Source of the DNA: Candidatus Obscuribacter sp.
GTDB lineage: Bacteria; Cyanobacteriota; Vampirovibrionia; Obscuribacterales; Obscuribacteraceae
Assembly: GCA_021772095.1 (NCBI GenBank)
Contig: JADYXR010000218.1
Span: 1 to 48,296 of the forward strand
DNA: 48,296 nt
Direction of reading: 5' to 3'
Shown: positions 18,846-26,862 of the stretch, one piece after another
How the letters are laid out: every line of letters begins with the position of its first letter
Numbering within the stretch: position 1 is the first letter of the stretch
Program-made: the position numbers and the translations under genes
Notes under the pieces: model-generated
What the model saw: the letters and a program-made list of their open reading frames with translations, nothing else
Told to the model about the DNA's origin: nothing
Database searches by the model: none

Positions 18846-21800
18846 ATGGACATGCGAGGCACGCCCATGGGGTCTTCTGTTTTAGATAGTTCACAACCTG
18901 TTAAAGGCGATGCAAACGATGGCAATCGTCGCACGCTGGAACTCGGCACTACGACGGCATCGACAGCCGACGCCAGAAGCGACGCGATGACCGCGTCGAC
19001 TTTGCCTGTTCAGCAATTACTCTTCAATGCCAATGGTGCCTTCGGTGGAACCGCTGAAAGCGATACGGCGAAAGCCGCACCAACAGCCGAAGAGCAGGCA
19101 GCCGCCGGCGAGAATGCCCAGCAAGGTGATGCTGCTACGCGCGACAAACCGCTGACCATTAACGACATTGGCGAAGTTCCGATCTTCTTTATTCTGGACA
19201 ATCGTCCAAACACCGGTGACAAACTGGCGCCGCCAGTAGGTCTGCACGATCCGGACAAAACCACCCCTCTGCAAATCACCGACGACAAAGGTCGCGTGAT
19301 CACAACAGACTCCGGCGACAAGAACGTCAACTGGTCGATCAACCAAAACGCCGAAACCGGCGACATCGAAACGATCAATTATCCGGACGGCAAAACCAGA
19401 CAGCTGAAGCACAAAGACGGCGAACTTTCACGCATTGAGACCACCGAGAAAAATGCGGAAGGTCAACCAAGCAAAACAGTTTTCAGCAGAGATCCAGACA
19501 CGAAAAAATGGTACGCCGAGATCGGCGGTTTAAAAGCAGAACTGCCAGGCGATATTCAATTCTCAAAAGACGGAACGCTTTCATTCCAAATTGACAATCA
19601 AGGGAAGTGGCGTGCAGAGCGCCCTGACGGCACTGTAGCCATCGAACGCACCATCTCTTCCGGAGCGCGTGTCGCGTTCAACGACGACAATACCGTTCAG
19701 CTCCTCACCAGACCAGACAAATCTAAAGTCGACTGCGTCAGAGAAAAAGGCGAACTGACAACAATCAACGAAATCGGCGCAGATGGAAAAACAACATCGT
19801 GGGCAAAGAACGGCGAGAAGTGGGTTTCCAACACAACCCCTCCACAAGAACGCACCGCATTTGAAGTCAATGACAATGGCAACGTTTCTTTCGTCGGAGC
19901 CGACAACGTTAAGCACACCATCACCGGTGGTGGCGTCGAGCTAAACCAAAATCCAAACGGTTCTGAATTCAAATTCGACAAAGAAGGCAGATTCACGGAT
20001 CTCAAAGACGCCAACGGACTCAAGGTCAAAGGCATTGTCTACGATCAAGAATCCGGAAAAGTTTTGCGTTCGCAAATTGGTGCCGAAGGTGGACAAACCT
20101 GCACGTATGAACGCGAAGGTCTGGGCAACTCCTGGATCTACACAGTCAATGACGCCAGCGGAAATCCGATCAAATCAGATCGCTGGTTCGGTGATATCAC
20201 CGTTGGAAAAGACGGAACCTACGCCTACAACGAAGATCCAAGACACGGCCGCAACAAAGAAGGCATGTGGGCTGTTTATAAATTGGACGGCACACAATTC
20301 TTGCTCAAAGATGACGGTCAAGGCTCTCGCGCCATCTTCGACATGAACAAACAATTGCTTCAACTGGAGCGCCAAAACGGCACCAGACTCGAAGTTGCAA
20401 GAACCAACGGCTTCGCCACACAGATCATAGACACGCAATTAAACGGCGAGCAAATCAAATACACATTCGATCCGGCCAGCGCTTCCTACCGCTCGGACAA
20501 CCCGAACGCTCGTCCACTGAAGAAAGTGGAGTCCACCGGCGATGGTATCACTCAGATAACCGATATCGCAGGCACCGTTCAATCGATCAACATTGATGGT
20601 TCCAGTCTCGTTAAAAACGCAGACGGCTCGGCTTCCGAAGTCGACAGCCTGGGACAAGTTCGCAAAACGATTTCGAAAGACGGAAGCGTTAGCCGTTCCT
20701 TCAACTGGGAAAATGGCAAACTGGTTTCTGTCAACGAATCCAGAAAAGGCGGCGAGACGCGCACCATCGCAGGCAAGGATATGACTGCCGGAAGCGATGG
20801 TATCATTCGCTACACCGATGTCGACGGACAGAAATTGTCTACCACCGCCGATGGTTCATGGCAGCAGTGGCAAACCATCAACGGCAGAGATTTCCTCGCC
20901 AAGACCGTCAGCCCGAAAGGATATATGAGAACGTTCGTTCGCGATGAAAGCGGCGAACCAATTTCGATGCTCGACAGCAAACCGACAAAAGATGGTCAGG
21001 TGCAAACCGAAGAATATCGCCGAGTCATGGAAAACGGCAAATACTCTGATTCCTGGGGTAAAGTCGGCAAAGATGGAAAAGTCACCGCGCGCCACAACGT
21101 CAACATTCTGGACAACGGAACCTATTCATATCTCGATAGCAACGGCAAAGACAAAATTGCAAAGGTCGGCGACCGCGGCTTAGAAGGCGGCTTCTCCGAC
21201 GGCGTTGATGAAGCGCGTGAACGTTTGACCGAACTGATGGAATCACATCTTGATGAAGCGCAGAAAAAACGCTTTCAAACCATCCTCGACCGTTTCGAAA
21301 AACGCGGCAAAGAAAGAATTGAAGCGCAAACTGCAGGTGGTTTAGACCCTGAAAAGTCCAGCGAAGAGTGGGATATCAAAATCTCCAAGACTTACGACCA
21401 CCTCTCACAAATGCTCGATCCGAATGCGCCTAACGCGCAATACGATCTGAAGACACGCGCCAAACTTGTTGAGAACGCAGCGTTTGCAATGGCTGCGCCA
21501 GTAAAGGCTAACGACCAGGGCAACTGGGGTTGCTGCTGGATGATCTCTGGTGTCTATTGTGGTGTCATTCAATACCCGGACAAAATGGCTTCGATGTTAT
21601 CGCAACTGGCGACGACCGGCAAATACACCGACAACAACGGCAAGTCATGGGATCCGCCGAAGCATCTTCTTTCTCTGACCAATCAAGGTTCGAGCTGGAC
21701 CATCGAGAACTGCGGCAACACCCGTCGCAGCCCGGTATCAGAAATCTGGACCAGCGTAGCAGCTTATATGTCCAACGACGGACGTCGCATGGACCGCGGA

Positions 21801-22433
21801 GCCGGCGGTGGTCACGGACAGGCGATGAACCACGCGATGAAGCAAATCACAGGCGACACCTGGAAAGTAACCGGCGAACGCAATATGATGGGCACCAGCT
21901 TGAAGCAAGAGCTGCTAACCAAGGGCGGTTTCGTCTGCTTGATGCCAGGTCACATGTATCTCGGCGCTCTGGAAAAACACGGCAGCGAGTGGAAACTAGT
22001 CGCCAGCATGCAACACGGCGATGGCGGCAGACGTGTCAACGGCACCGTCACCGATCTAGCCAGCTGGAATGTTCAAAGAACTCAAATGCGTTACAACCCG
22101 GACATCGACCTGCCGGAATGCAAAGATCAACCAATCGGACCTGGACAAGGACCTCCCGGAGGTTGGGACGGTGGCGGTGGTCGCGGCGGCGGTGGTCGCT
22201 GGAGACCAGGGTTCTTCATCCGGCGGTTGTTCCGCGGCGGTTGCGAAGGCGGTTGCTGTAGCGACTGTTCTTCAGGAGACTGGAGAAGCGCTCAGGATGA
22301 GGCATACCGCAATCGCAGATCTCGAGAGGCCATGGATCGCGAATCAGCCAGTCGTCTCGAACAGATGGCTTCGGATATTCTCGACGATGACAGACGGTTC
22401 AATCTGCGCAGAAGACCAAGTCGCGCGGCCTAA
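18846..22433 (+). CDS. Asp-Gly-rich repeat protein with C-terminal papain/calpain-like domain
   Basis: A 1195-aa protein. The ATG at 18846 is used here, but ATG at 18867, with GAGG nearby, is also possible. After a Thr/Ala/Asp-rich N-terminus, residues about 90-770 are Asp-Gly repeats of the same style as the giant protein. A helical stretch (about 780-885) leads to QGNWGCCWM with Cys896/Cys897. PGHMYL places His1036, and Asp1059 is a candidate third residue. The Gly-Cys-Trp context resembles calpain or papain active sites. The tail (about 1090-1195) is Gly-rich, then holds CEGGCCSDC, then Arg-rich. No signal peptide is seen. It is inferred to be a paralogue of the giant protein's core, perhaps an effector or self-processing surface protein. 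Confidence 0.9.
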   Translation: MDMRGTPMGSSVLDSSQPVKGDANDGNRRTLELGTTTASTADARSDAMTASTLPVQQLLFNANGAFGGTAESDTAKAAPTAEEQAAAGENAQQGDAATRDKPLTINDIGEVPIFFILDNRPNTGDKLAPPVGLHDPDKTTPLQITDDKGRVITTDSGDKNVNWSINQNAETGDIETINYPDGKTRQLKHKDGELSRIETTEKNAEGQPSKTVFSRDPDTKKWYAEIGGLKAELPGDIQFSKDGTLSFQIDNQGKWRAERPDGTVAIERTISSGARVAFNDDNTVQLLTRPDKSKVDCVREKGELTTINEIGADGKTTSWAKNGEKWVSNTTPPQERTAFEVNDNGNVSFVGADNVKHTITGGGVELNQNPNGSEFKFDKEGRFTDLKDANGLKVKGIVYDQESGKVLRSQIGAEGGQTCTYEREGLGNSWIYTVNDASGNPIKSDRWFGDITVGKDGTYAYNEDPRHGRNKEGMWAVYKLDGTQFLLKDDGQGSRAIFDMNKQLLQLERQNGTRLEVARTNGFATQIIDTQLNGEQIKYTFDPASASYRSDNPNARPLKKVESTGDGITQITDIAGTVQSINIDGSSLVKNADGSASEVDSLGQVRKTISKDGSVSRSFNWENGKLVSVNESRKGGETRTIAGKDMTAGSDGIIRYTDVDGQKLSTTADGSWQQWQTINGRDFLAKTVSPKGYMRTFVRDESGEPISMLDSKPTKDGQVQTEEYRRVMENGKYSDSWGKVGKDGKVTARHNVNILDNGTYSYLDSNGKDKIAKVGDRGLEGGFSDGVDEARERLTELMESHLDEAQKKRFQTILDRFEKRGKERIEAQTAGGLDPEKSSEEWDIKISKTYDHLSQMLDPNAPNAQYDLKTRAKLVENAAFAMAAPVKANDQGNWGCCWMISGVYCGVIQYPDKMASMLSQLATTGKYTDNNGKSWDPPKHLLSLTNQGSSWTIENCGNTRRSPVSEIWTSVAAYMSNDGRRMDRGAGGGHGQAMNHAMKQITGDTWKVTGERNMMGTSLKQELLTKGGFVCLMPGHMYLGALEKHGSEWKLVASMQHGDGGRRVNGTVTDLASWNVQRTQMRYNPDIDLPECKDQPIGPGQGPPGGWDGGGGRGGGGRWRPGFFIRRLFRGGCEGGCCSDCSSGDWRSAQDEAYRNRRSREAMDRESASRLEQMASDILDDDRRFNLRRRPSRAA

Positions 22434-22569
22434 ACGCGGATTGCCAGAGCCATAGCATCGAACGACCAGATCGCGCCTTTGGGAGATTTATCCAGAGCGA
22501 TTTTAAATACAAAAGTTTCCAGCAAATCAAATGCTTGGAGAGAAATTTTATCGTGCATATAGGAGAATA

Positions 22570-23208
22570 ATGCCAATGCAAAATCAATCCGGAGGCATAG
22601 GCTTAGTGAGCGAATCAGCTAAAACCATCACCAATCATGGTGGCATCGAGCAAATGACTTTGCCGGACGGCTTTGCGCCGGTCAACATGTCTGCCGCGAG
22701 AGCTCAACACAATAACGCCGAATACAAATGGTTGGCTTCAACCGTAAAAATCTGCTACGAGCAGCTAAACCAGCCACTCATGGCTGAAGACATCGGTGTG
22801 ATGAAACGTCTTTTCGAACAACCGTTTGAAGCAAACACAACCAGGCGATCGCTAAATTTATATGGTGAAGATCAAAACGCTCCTGACGATAGTGACGCAT
22901 ATGGTGCACTGTGCCAGAGCTTCGTCTGTGGCGGCGCCCTAGTTCCCGACGGCAGCTGCATCGACATGGACGACAGCAAATGGGAGATGCGCAAACTTGG
23001 TGACAAAACAGTTTTGCTGGCTCATCTGAAATACATGCATCCATCAGGCGATCGCAGCAGCAAAGAAGCGATCATGATCATGCCGCGTCCTTGTGATGAA
23101 TCAGGCTGCTTCTATCTCTGGCTCGAAGGAAACACCCAGGAGTTGCGCAAGCACGAAGGCAGTTTCATTAATGCAATCGAGCACGGCAAGTTTAAATCGC
23201 TCAAGTAA
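22570..23208 (+). CDS. Hypothetical protein, distant member of the LP-W family
   Basis: A 212-aa protein. ATG 22570 has AGGAG four bases upstream; ATG 22576, 10 nt from the same site, is equally plausible. No named domain is recognised. It contains TLPDGFAPV near residue 36, a helical middle, then KWEMRKLGDKTVLLAHLKYM and EAIMIMPRP strands and a terminal SFINAIEHG helix. This order loosely matches the proteins at 17144 and 36234. It lies 136 bp after the 1195-aa gene on the same strand and could share its transcript. Its stop is only 6 bp from that of the opposite-strand pseudopilin gene. Confidence 0.7.
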   Translation: MPMQNQSGGIGLVSESAKTITNHGGIEQMTLPDGFAPVNMSAARAQHNNAEYKWLASTVKICYEQLNQPLMAEDIGVMKRLFEQPFEANTTRRSLNLYGEDQNAPDDSDAYGALCQSFVCGGALVPDGSCIDMDDSKWEMRKLGDKTVLLAHLKYMHPSGDRSSKEAIMIMPRPCDESGCFYLWLEGNTQELRKHEGSFINAIEHGKFKSLK

Positions 23209-23214
23209 TCAAAC

Positions 23215-23778
23215 CTATTGATTCGCAGGTTTCGCAGGTGGGTTTGGTGGCATAACGACGTATGTGAATGGAACCAAATGCCTCGATGACAGCATCACGC
23301 CGGCAGGAAGAAACGACTTCAAGAGAAACGGTGGAGTAATTCTCACCGTAGTTTTGACTGATATATCTCCATCAACGGCGCCACCCATCGGGGCTGGCGG
23401 GACATCTCTAACCGTCTCGATCACTTCAGGATTTTCCATCACCTTCATCGGCAAGTCCGTTGGTGAGTGCTTTCTGATTACAGCGACCGCTCTTTGATAA
23501 GGCGAAGAATTTGGTTGCACTTTATGCGCAGGCGAGGGCAACGATTCGGCGGATGGGCCAGAACCAGCTGCTCGTGCGGCGTCTCGGCAGACGTTATCGT
23601 TGATCGTAGATCCGAGTGCGATAAATCCGAGGTCAATTCCTGCAAGAACTATCGGTACACAAATCATCATCGCCGCACAAAGTTCGACCGCACCCTGCCC
23701 TACAGAACGGCTGTGCATGCGGCGTCCGTGACGCGGCTTCTGAACTTTACTGATTAAACTATTATCGCTGACTCGCAT
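23215..23778 (-). CDS. TadE-like pseudopilin (small)
   Basis: A 187-aa protein. ATG 23778 is chosen because AGGAA lies about 9 nt upstream and the reading starts just before the typical N-terminus; a longer open frame to 23955 overlaps the neighbouring gene. An Arg/Lys-rich start is followed by GQGAVELCAAMMICVPIVLA (about residues 29-48), a single membrane helix with Glu at the position expected in TadE-type prepilins, and then NDNVCRDAARAAG. TadE/F/G proteins sit in the membrane with the Flp pilus apparatus. The rest is a periplasmic, Pro-rich domain. It is the last gene of a four-gene set (25979 to 23215), 16 bp after the previous gene. Confidence 0.78.
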   Translation of the reverse strand: MRVSDNSLISKVQKPRHGRRMHSRSVGQGAVELCAAMMICVPIVLAGIDLGFIALGSTINDNVCRDAARAAGSGPSAESLPSPAHKVQPNSSPYQRAVAVIRKHSPTDLPMKVMENPEVIETVRDVPPAPMGGAVDGDISVKTTVRITPPFLLKSFLPAGVMLSSRHLVPFTYVVMPPNPPAKPANQ

Positions 23779-23794
23779 TTTAAAATTTCCTGTT

Positions 23795-24454
23795 TTATAT
23801 AAAGTAGACAGTTTGTCTAAGACCGGTGGACTCTGATTCGAATTGAAAACTGACGCGAGCTCCGGCTGGGGCTTCTTGTCCAGCGGGCAGAACTTGCGCA
23901 TGTCGCGCTTGCAGTTCTTCCAAAATTGATTGATAAGCTGCAGAGGGGACTTCAACTACTGCGATCTTGTCTCTGTTTCTCAACACATCAAGCGCCATTC
24001 TCATGACCACATTTGCCGACGCTCTGCCTTCATCAAATGTAGAACACGAAGCGTGGTTGATCCGGATTGCCACTTTCTTGTCGGCTGGAATATCGAGTCC
24101 AGCATTGCGTTCTAAACCGATTGCTTTTCCCTGGTGAAACCAGAGAGTTTCATAGGCAGTCTTTTTGTCTTGTTTTCCAGCTTCGTAATACTTGATCGAA
24201 GACTCAACAACAGAACGTATTGAAAAAGACTCGTGTTGAAATTCCGTTTGGGAAGTAACCGTTTCAGCTTCGATAAAATAGTCCGGAACGATTGGCTCAT
24301 GAGCGGACGAGGTAGCGGCGGTTCCGTTGGTTGTTTCACCCCCAGCGGTTTCTACGCAATCTGCAAACATCGGCAGAACTGTGGCACCAAGGGTAACTGA
24401 CAAACAAAGTACAACGGGCAAAAGGGATTTGGTCTTGAGAGTGGAGTTGAACAT
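23795..24454 (-). CDS. Secreted hypothetical protein, paralogue of 26161-26769
   Basis: A 219-aa protein with a clear signal peptide (Lys-rich start, then LLPVVLCLSVTLGATVLP; cleavage likely near residues 31-33). AGGAAAGCC precedes the ATG. The mature part has a helical region, YETLWFHQGKAIGLE, an MRMALDVLR helix, VVEVPSAAYQSILEELQARH and a closing SFQFESESTGLRQTVYF. The same series occurs in the 202-aa protein at 26161-26769, so the two are paralogues of about the same length. No named domain is recognised. It sits between two TadE-like genes, 10 and 16 bp away, which implies a role at the cell surface with those pseudopilins. Confidence 0.8.
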   Translation of the reverse strand: MFNSTLKTKSLLPVVLCLSVTLGATVLPMFADCVETAGGETTNGTAATSSAHEPIVPDYFIEAETVTSQTEFQHESFSIRSVVESSIKYYEAGKQDKKTAYETLWFHQGKAIGLERNAGLDIPADKKVAIRINHASCSTFDEGRASANVVMRMALDVLRNRDKIAVVEVPSAAYQSILEELQARHAQVLPAGQEAPAGARVSFQFESESTGLRQTVYFI

Positions 24455-24464
24455 GATGGCTTTC

Positions 24465-24995
24465 CTATTCGTTAATAAAGTAGTAGTGTGACGTCGGATC
24501 TTTGGACAAATTTTCCCATTGCGAATGGGCGGAAACTTTGATCACTGCTGGTGCAAACGGTCCTTGATATAGTGCGGCGATCGTGCAGTCTGCGCTCAGA
24601 CCGATGGAATAAATACAAGGAGTGGGGACACTATTGGCACCACCAGGCAGCCACTCGTCAGGCAGTTTGTTACCGCCGCTAAACACCGCGCTTCGTGCGC
24701 CATCACCTGTGGTGACCAACAATTCGAGTTGCGGTTTGTTGAGGGTGACTCCGCACATCGCCAGAGATTCTGACCACCACTTCTCGTTTTTCATCAAGGC
24801 TTGTGCTTCTGTGTATTTTTCACAATGCCCTAACCGTCTGCTGAGTTCAGAAAACACACCTTGCGCAACCATGTATCTAACGGGCATAAACGAAAGGTTT
24901 ATCAGTGGCAGAAACACAAAACAAATCAGTATCGAGAAGATGGCACCAAACTCGGTGACTTGTCCTTTCTTCGTACGCGGTCTATAACTTTTCAT
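24465..24995 (-). CDS. TadE-like membrane protein
   Basis: A 176-aa protein. ATG 24995 has AAGGA and AGGA upstream and begins just before the basic segment, whereas the longer frame to 25055 adds an unlikely N-terminus. After KSYRPRTKKGQVTEFG comes AIFSILICFVFLPLINLSF (about residues 17-35), a single membrane helix with Glu before it, as in TadE-family proteins. The soluble part has four Cys residues (in HCEKY, AMCGV, TPCIY and ADCTI) that could form disulfides outside the membrane. It follows the TadG-like gene by 60 bp and precedes the secreted paralogue by 10 bp. Confidence 0.75.
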   Translation of the reverse strand: MKSYRPRTKKGQVTEFGAIFSILICFVFLPLINLSFMPVRYMVAQGVFSELSRRLGHCEKYTEAQALMKNEKWWSESLAMCGVTLNKPQLELLVTTGDGARSAVFSGGNKLPDEWLPGGANSVPTPCIYSIGLSADCTIAALYQGPFAPAVIKVSAHSQWENLSKDPTSHYYFINE

Positions 24996-25055
24996 TTTCC
25001 TGGTCCTTGAATTACTGTGATGAAGTATTGCTTGCCGATTAATCCGTTCGTTCAA

Positions 25056-25979
25056 TTACTGCTGAAGACAGGCTCCCGTTGTGCTTGCCGCACCAGTAGA
25101 GTGCAACACGCCTCCGGAACTGAAGCCTAAACCAGTTTCAACTTTGAGTCGGAGCGACACACGAGCAGCCGATGGTGCATTACCTGCAGTGGCAGGCTCT
25201 ACGCGATTAGGAAGCATTACTCTTGCCGGAGCGATAGTGTTGTCGACTGGTGCAGGAAGGCTGGACAATTTAAAAACAAGATCGTTGTCGTCGCCGGGAA
25301 GTCGCATACCATCAGGCAATTCACCTTTGTATAAACGCATTGCCGGAGCTTGAAGGTCAAGCACATACCCCTGAGCCACATCGTTTTTGTCTAAGTCGCC
25401 AAAGTGTTTCAGTTCTTCAACGTTACTTTCAACATCGTCGACGCGACCAACTTTGAGATCGCGAAGTTGAGGCTCGTCAACTTTCATCCACGGCAACGTC
25501 ATTGCGTAGGTTGTCTTCACATCGTCAAAACGTTGTCGCATCGCTGTCATCGCCTCGGTTTCAGCCAAACTGGAAACTCGTTGACGTTCTTTCTCCAACA
25601 AACCGGCCGAATCGCGCGCTTCAGTCAAAAGTGGCTCTGCGAAATTTTCCAGATCCGGAAATACTTTTTTGGTTTCCTCGTAGTCCTGGCGTGAGGAATA
25701 AACCAGTTGTCTGCAACGAGCGACCATGTTGTTCATCTGTCCGATGCGATCGCGATCGTTCAATTTCTTGGCGCCTGCAAGTGCGATTTCATCGGCGGAC
25801 GTTTGCAGACGGTTGTTAACGAAGTAAAGCCCGGCGAATGAGTAGCCGATTATCATCGCTACGCTTATCACCGCGAAGGTCACGCAAGTGACGACCAGGA
25901 TATTTCCGGTCCGTTGACGCGAACTGGCAGCTCGTGATGAATGATTCTGTCGGTTTCCACTTGTAGTTTTGGTCTTCAT
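25056..25979 (-). CDS. TadG-like Flp pilus assembly protein
   Basis: A 307-aa protein from ATG 25979 (GGAC about 12 nt upstream, a weak site). A basic start with RQRTGNILVV is followed by a membrane helix (about residues 26-50), then NNRLQTSADEIALAGAKKL. This closely fits the TadG-like N-terminal pattern, in which the helix is followed by a Gln-Thr-Ala-Asp-Ala-type segment. The periplasmic part is mainly helical (about 60-190) and then beta-rich. TadG proteins are thought to anchor the Flp pilus. It starts the four-gene set and lies downstream of a strong terminator, so it probably has its own promoter in 25980-26108. Confidence 0.78.
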   Translation of the reverse strand: MKTKTTSGNRQNHSSRAASSRQRTGNILVVTCVTFAVISVAMIIGYSFAGLYFVNNRLQTSADEIALAGAKKLNDRDRIGQMNNMVARCRQLVYSSRQDYEETKKVFPDLENFAEPLLTEARDSAGLLEKERQRVSSLAETEAMTAMRQRFDDVKTTYAMTLPWMKVDEPQLRDLKVGRVDDVESNVEELKHFGDLDKNDVAQGYVLDLQAPAMRLYKGELPDGMRLPGDDNDLVFKLSSLPAPVDNTIAPARVMLPNRVEPATAGNAPSAARVSLRLKVETGLGFSSGGVLHSTGAASTTGACLQQ

Positions 25980-26108
25980 GTCTTTGTTCGTCCGTTTGAA
26001 TCGCTGTTTTTTTGCCCGGTGCGCTTTTCTCGGCGCCCTATATTTCAAGAATAGCGGCGGCGTGTCCCACCCCTGTCCTCGAAATGTCCTCGAAATGTCC
26101 CCACGCGA

Positions 26109-26135
26109 AAAGCCCGGGCGACCAGCCCGAGCTTT
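26109..26135 (-). terminator. Rho-independent terminator after the secreted-protein gene
   Basis: On the minus strand an 11-bp stem (AAAGCTCGGGC pairing with GCCCGGGCTTT, one G-U pair) closes a 5-nt loop and is followed by TTTT. It lies 26 bp after the stop of the 202-aa gene and about 130 bp before the TadG-like gene, so it separates two transcription units. Confidence 0.75.
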
Positions 26136-26160
26136 GGTGAAACGCATATATTGTTCTGTT

Positions 26161-26769
26161 CTAGCTGCCTTGCCCAGTCACAAAGAAGAGGTGCTGGCGC
26201 ATGCCCTCCGGCTCTGACTCGAGGTTGAAACGAACCTGACCGGCATTTGATTGATCGGCTTTTTGCGGAATTTCCTTGCAGCCCCGAGCTTGCAGTTCGT
26301 TTGAAATCCTTGAAAACGACTCGGTGGGAATTGTCATCGTGATAATCGAATTGGCTTTATGGTACGCACTCAGCGACATTCTCATCAGCGAAAACGCAGC
26401 CGCTTTGCATTCCTCTTCGCCCGGACTCTTCTTATGGCTGACCTTGACGTATAGAATGTCACCACGCCCGATGTTAAACTCGGCCAGCTTTTCCATCCCA
26501 ATCGGTTTGCCATCGTGATACCAAACCGCTTCGTACTCTTTGGCTTCATCAGGATTTGTGGACAGAGCAAACTTCGTCTTTATCTTCGCGACTGCGTTGA
26601 TGGTTGAGCCTCTGTAGACGAACTGTCTTTGCAGTTCTTCCGTTTGAAGTTTGACGTCCCAGGCTCGTTGTTCAGAAGCGCGCGCAGGGGACAGAATGGA
26701 GATTAGTGCCACCGCCAACAGTGCCATGCCCGGCATCAATTTCTTACCATTTTTCGATCGTGTAAACAT
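26161..26769 (-). CDS. Secreted hypothetical protein, paralogue of 23795-24454
   Basis: A 202-aa protein. GGAG lies six bases before the ATG. A basic start and a hydrophobic run MALLAVALISILSPARA (about residues 15-31) form a likely signal peptide. The mature part matches the 219-aa protein at 23795 in order: YEAVWYHDGKPIGME, LMRMSLSAYH, MTIPTESFSRISNELQARG and FNLESEPEGMRQHLFFV. It is the second gene after the subtilase, 93 bp downstream. Whether it is a substrate or partner of the subtilase or of the pseudopilins cannot be told from sequence. Confidence 0.8.
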   Translation of the reverse strand: MFTRSKNGKKLMPGMALLAVALISILSPARASEQRAWDVKLQTEELQRQFVYRGSTINAVAKIKTKFALSTNPDEAKEYEAVWYHDGKPIGMEKLAEFNIGRGDILYVKVSHKKSPGEEECKAAAFSLMRMSLSAYHKANSIITMTIPTESFSRISNELQARGCKEIPQKADQSNAGQVRFNLESEPEGMRQHLFFVTGQGS

Positions 26770-26831
26770 AACTGCTCCAACTAAATTTGATAAAACTAAC
26801 CATTCGTTCGACGAAGCCCCTGGGACGAGGA

Positions 26832-26848
26832 GCGGCTTCTACAGCCGC
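26832..26848. repeat. Short hairpin between subtilase and secreted-protein genes
   Basis: Arms GCGGCT (26832-26837) and AGCCGC (26843-26848) lie in the 93-bp gap and are flanked by GAGGA/TCCTC, which can extend the stem. No T run follows, so it may be a processing or attenuation site rather than a full terminator. Confidence 0.4.
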
Positions 26849-26862
26849 GCCCCGTTCCTCAT

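Noticed and set aside
22531..22569. Longer start for the 212-aa protein
   Set aside because: The ATG at 22531 lacks a ribosome site, whereas AGGAG directly precedes ATG 22570.
25980..26147. Longer start for the TadG-like protein
   Set aside because: The added N-terminus runs through the terminator stem and is Arg-rich; the membrane protein pattern begins at 25979.
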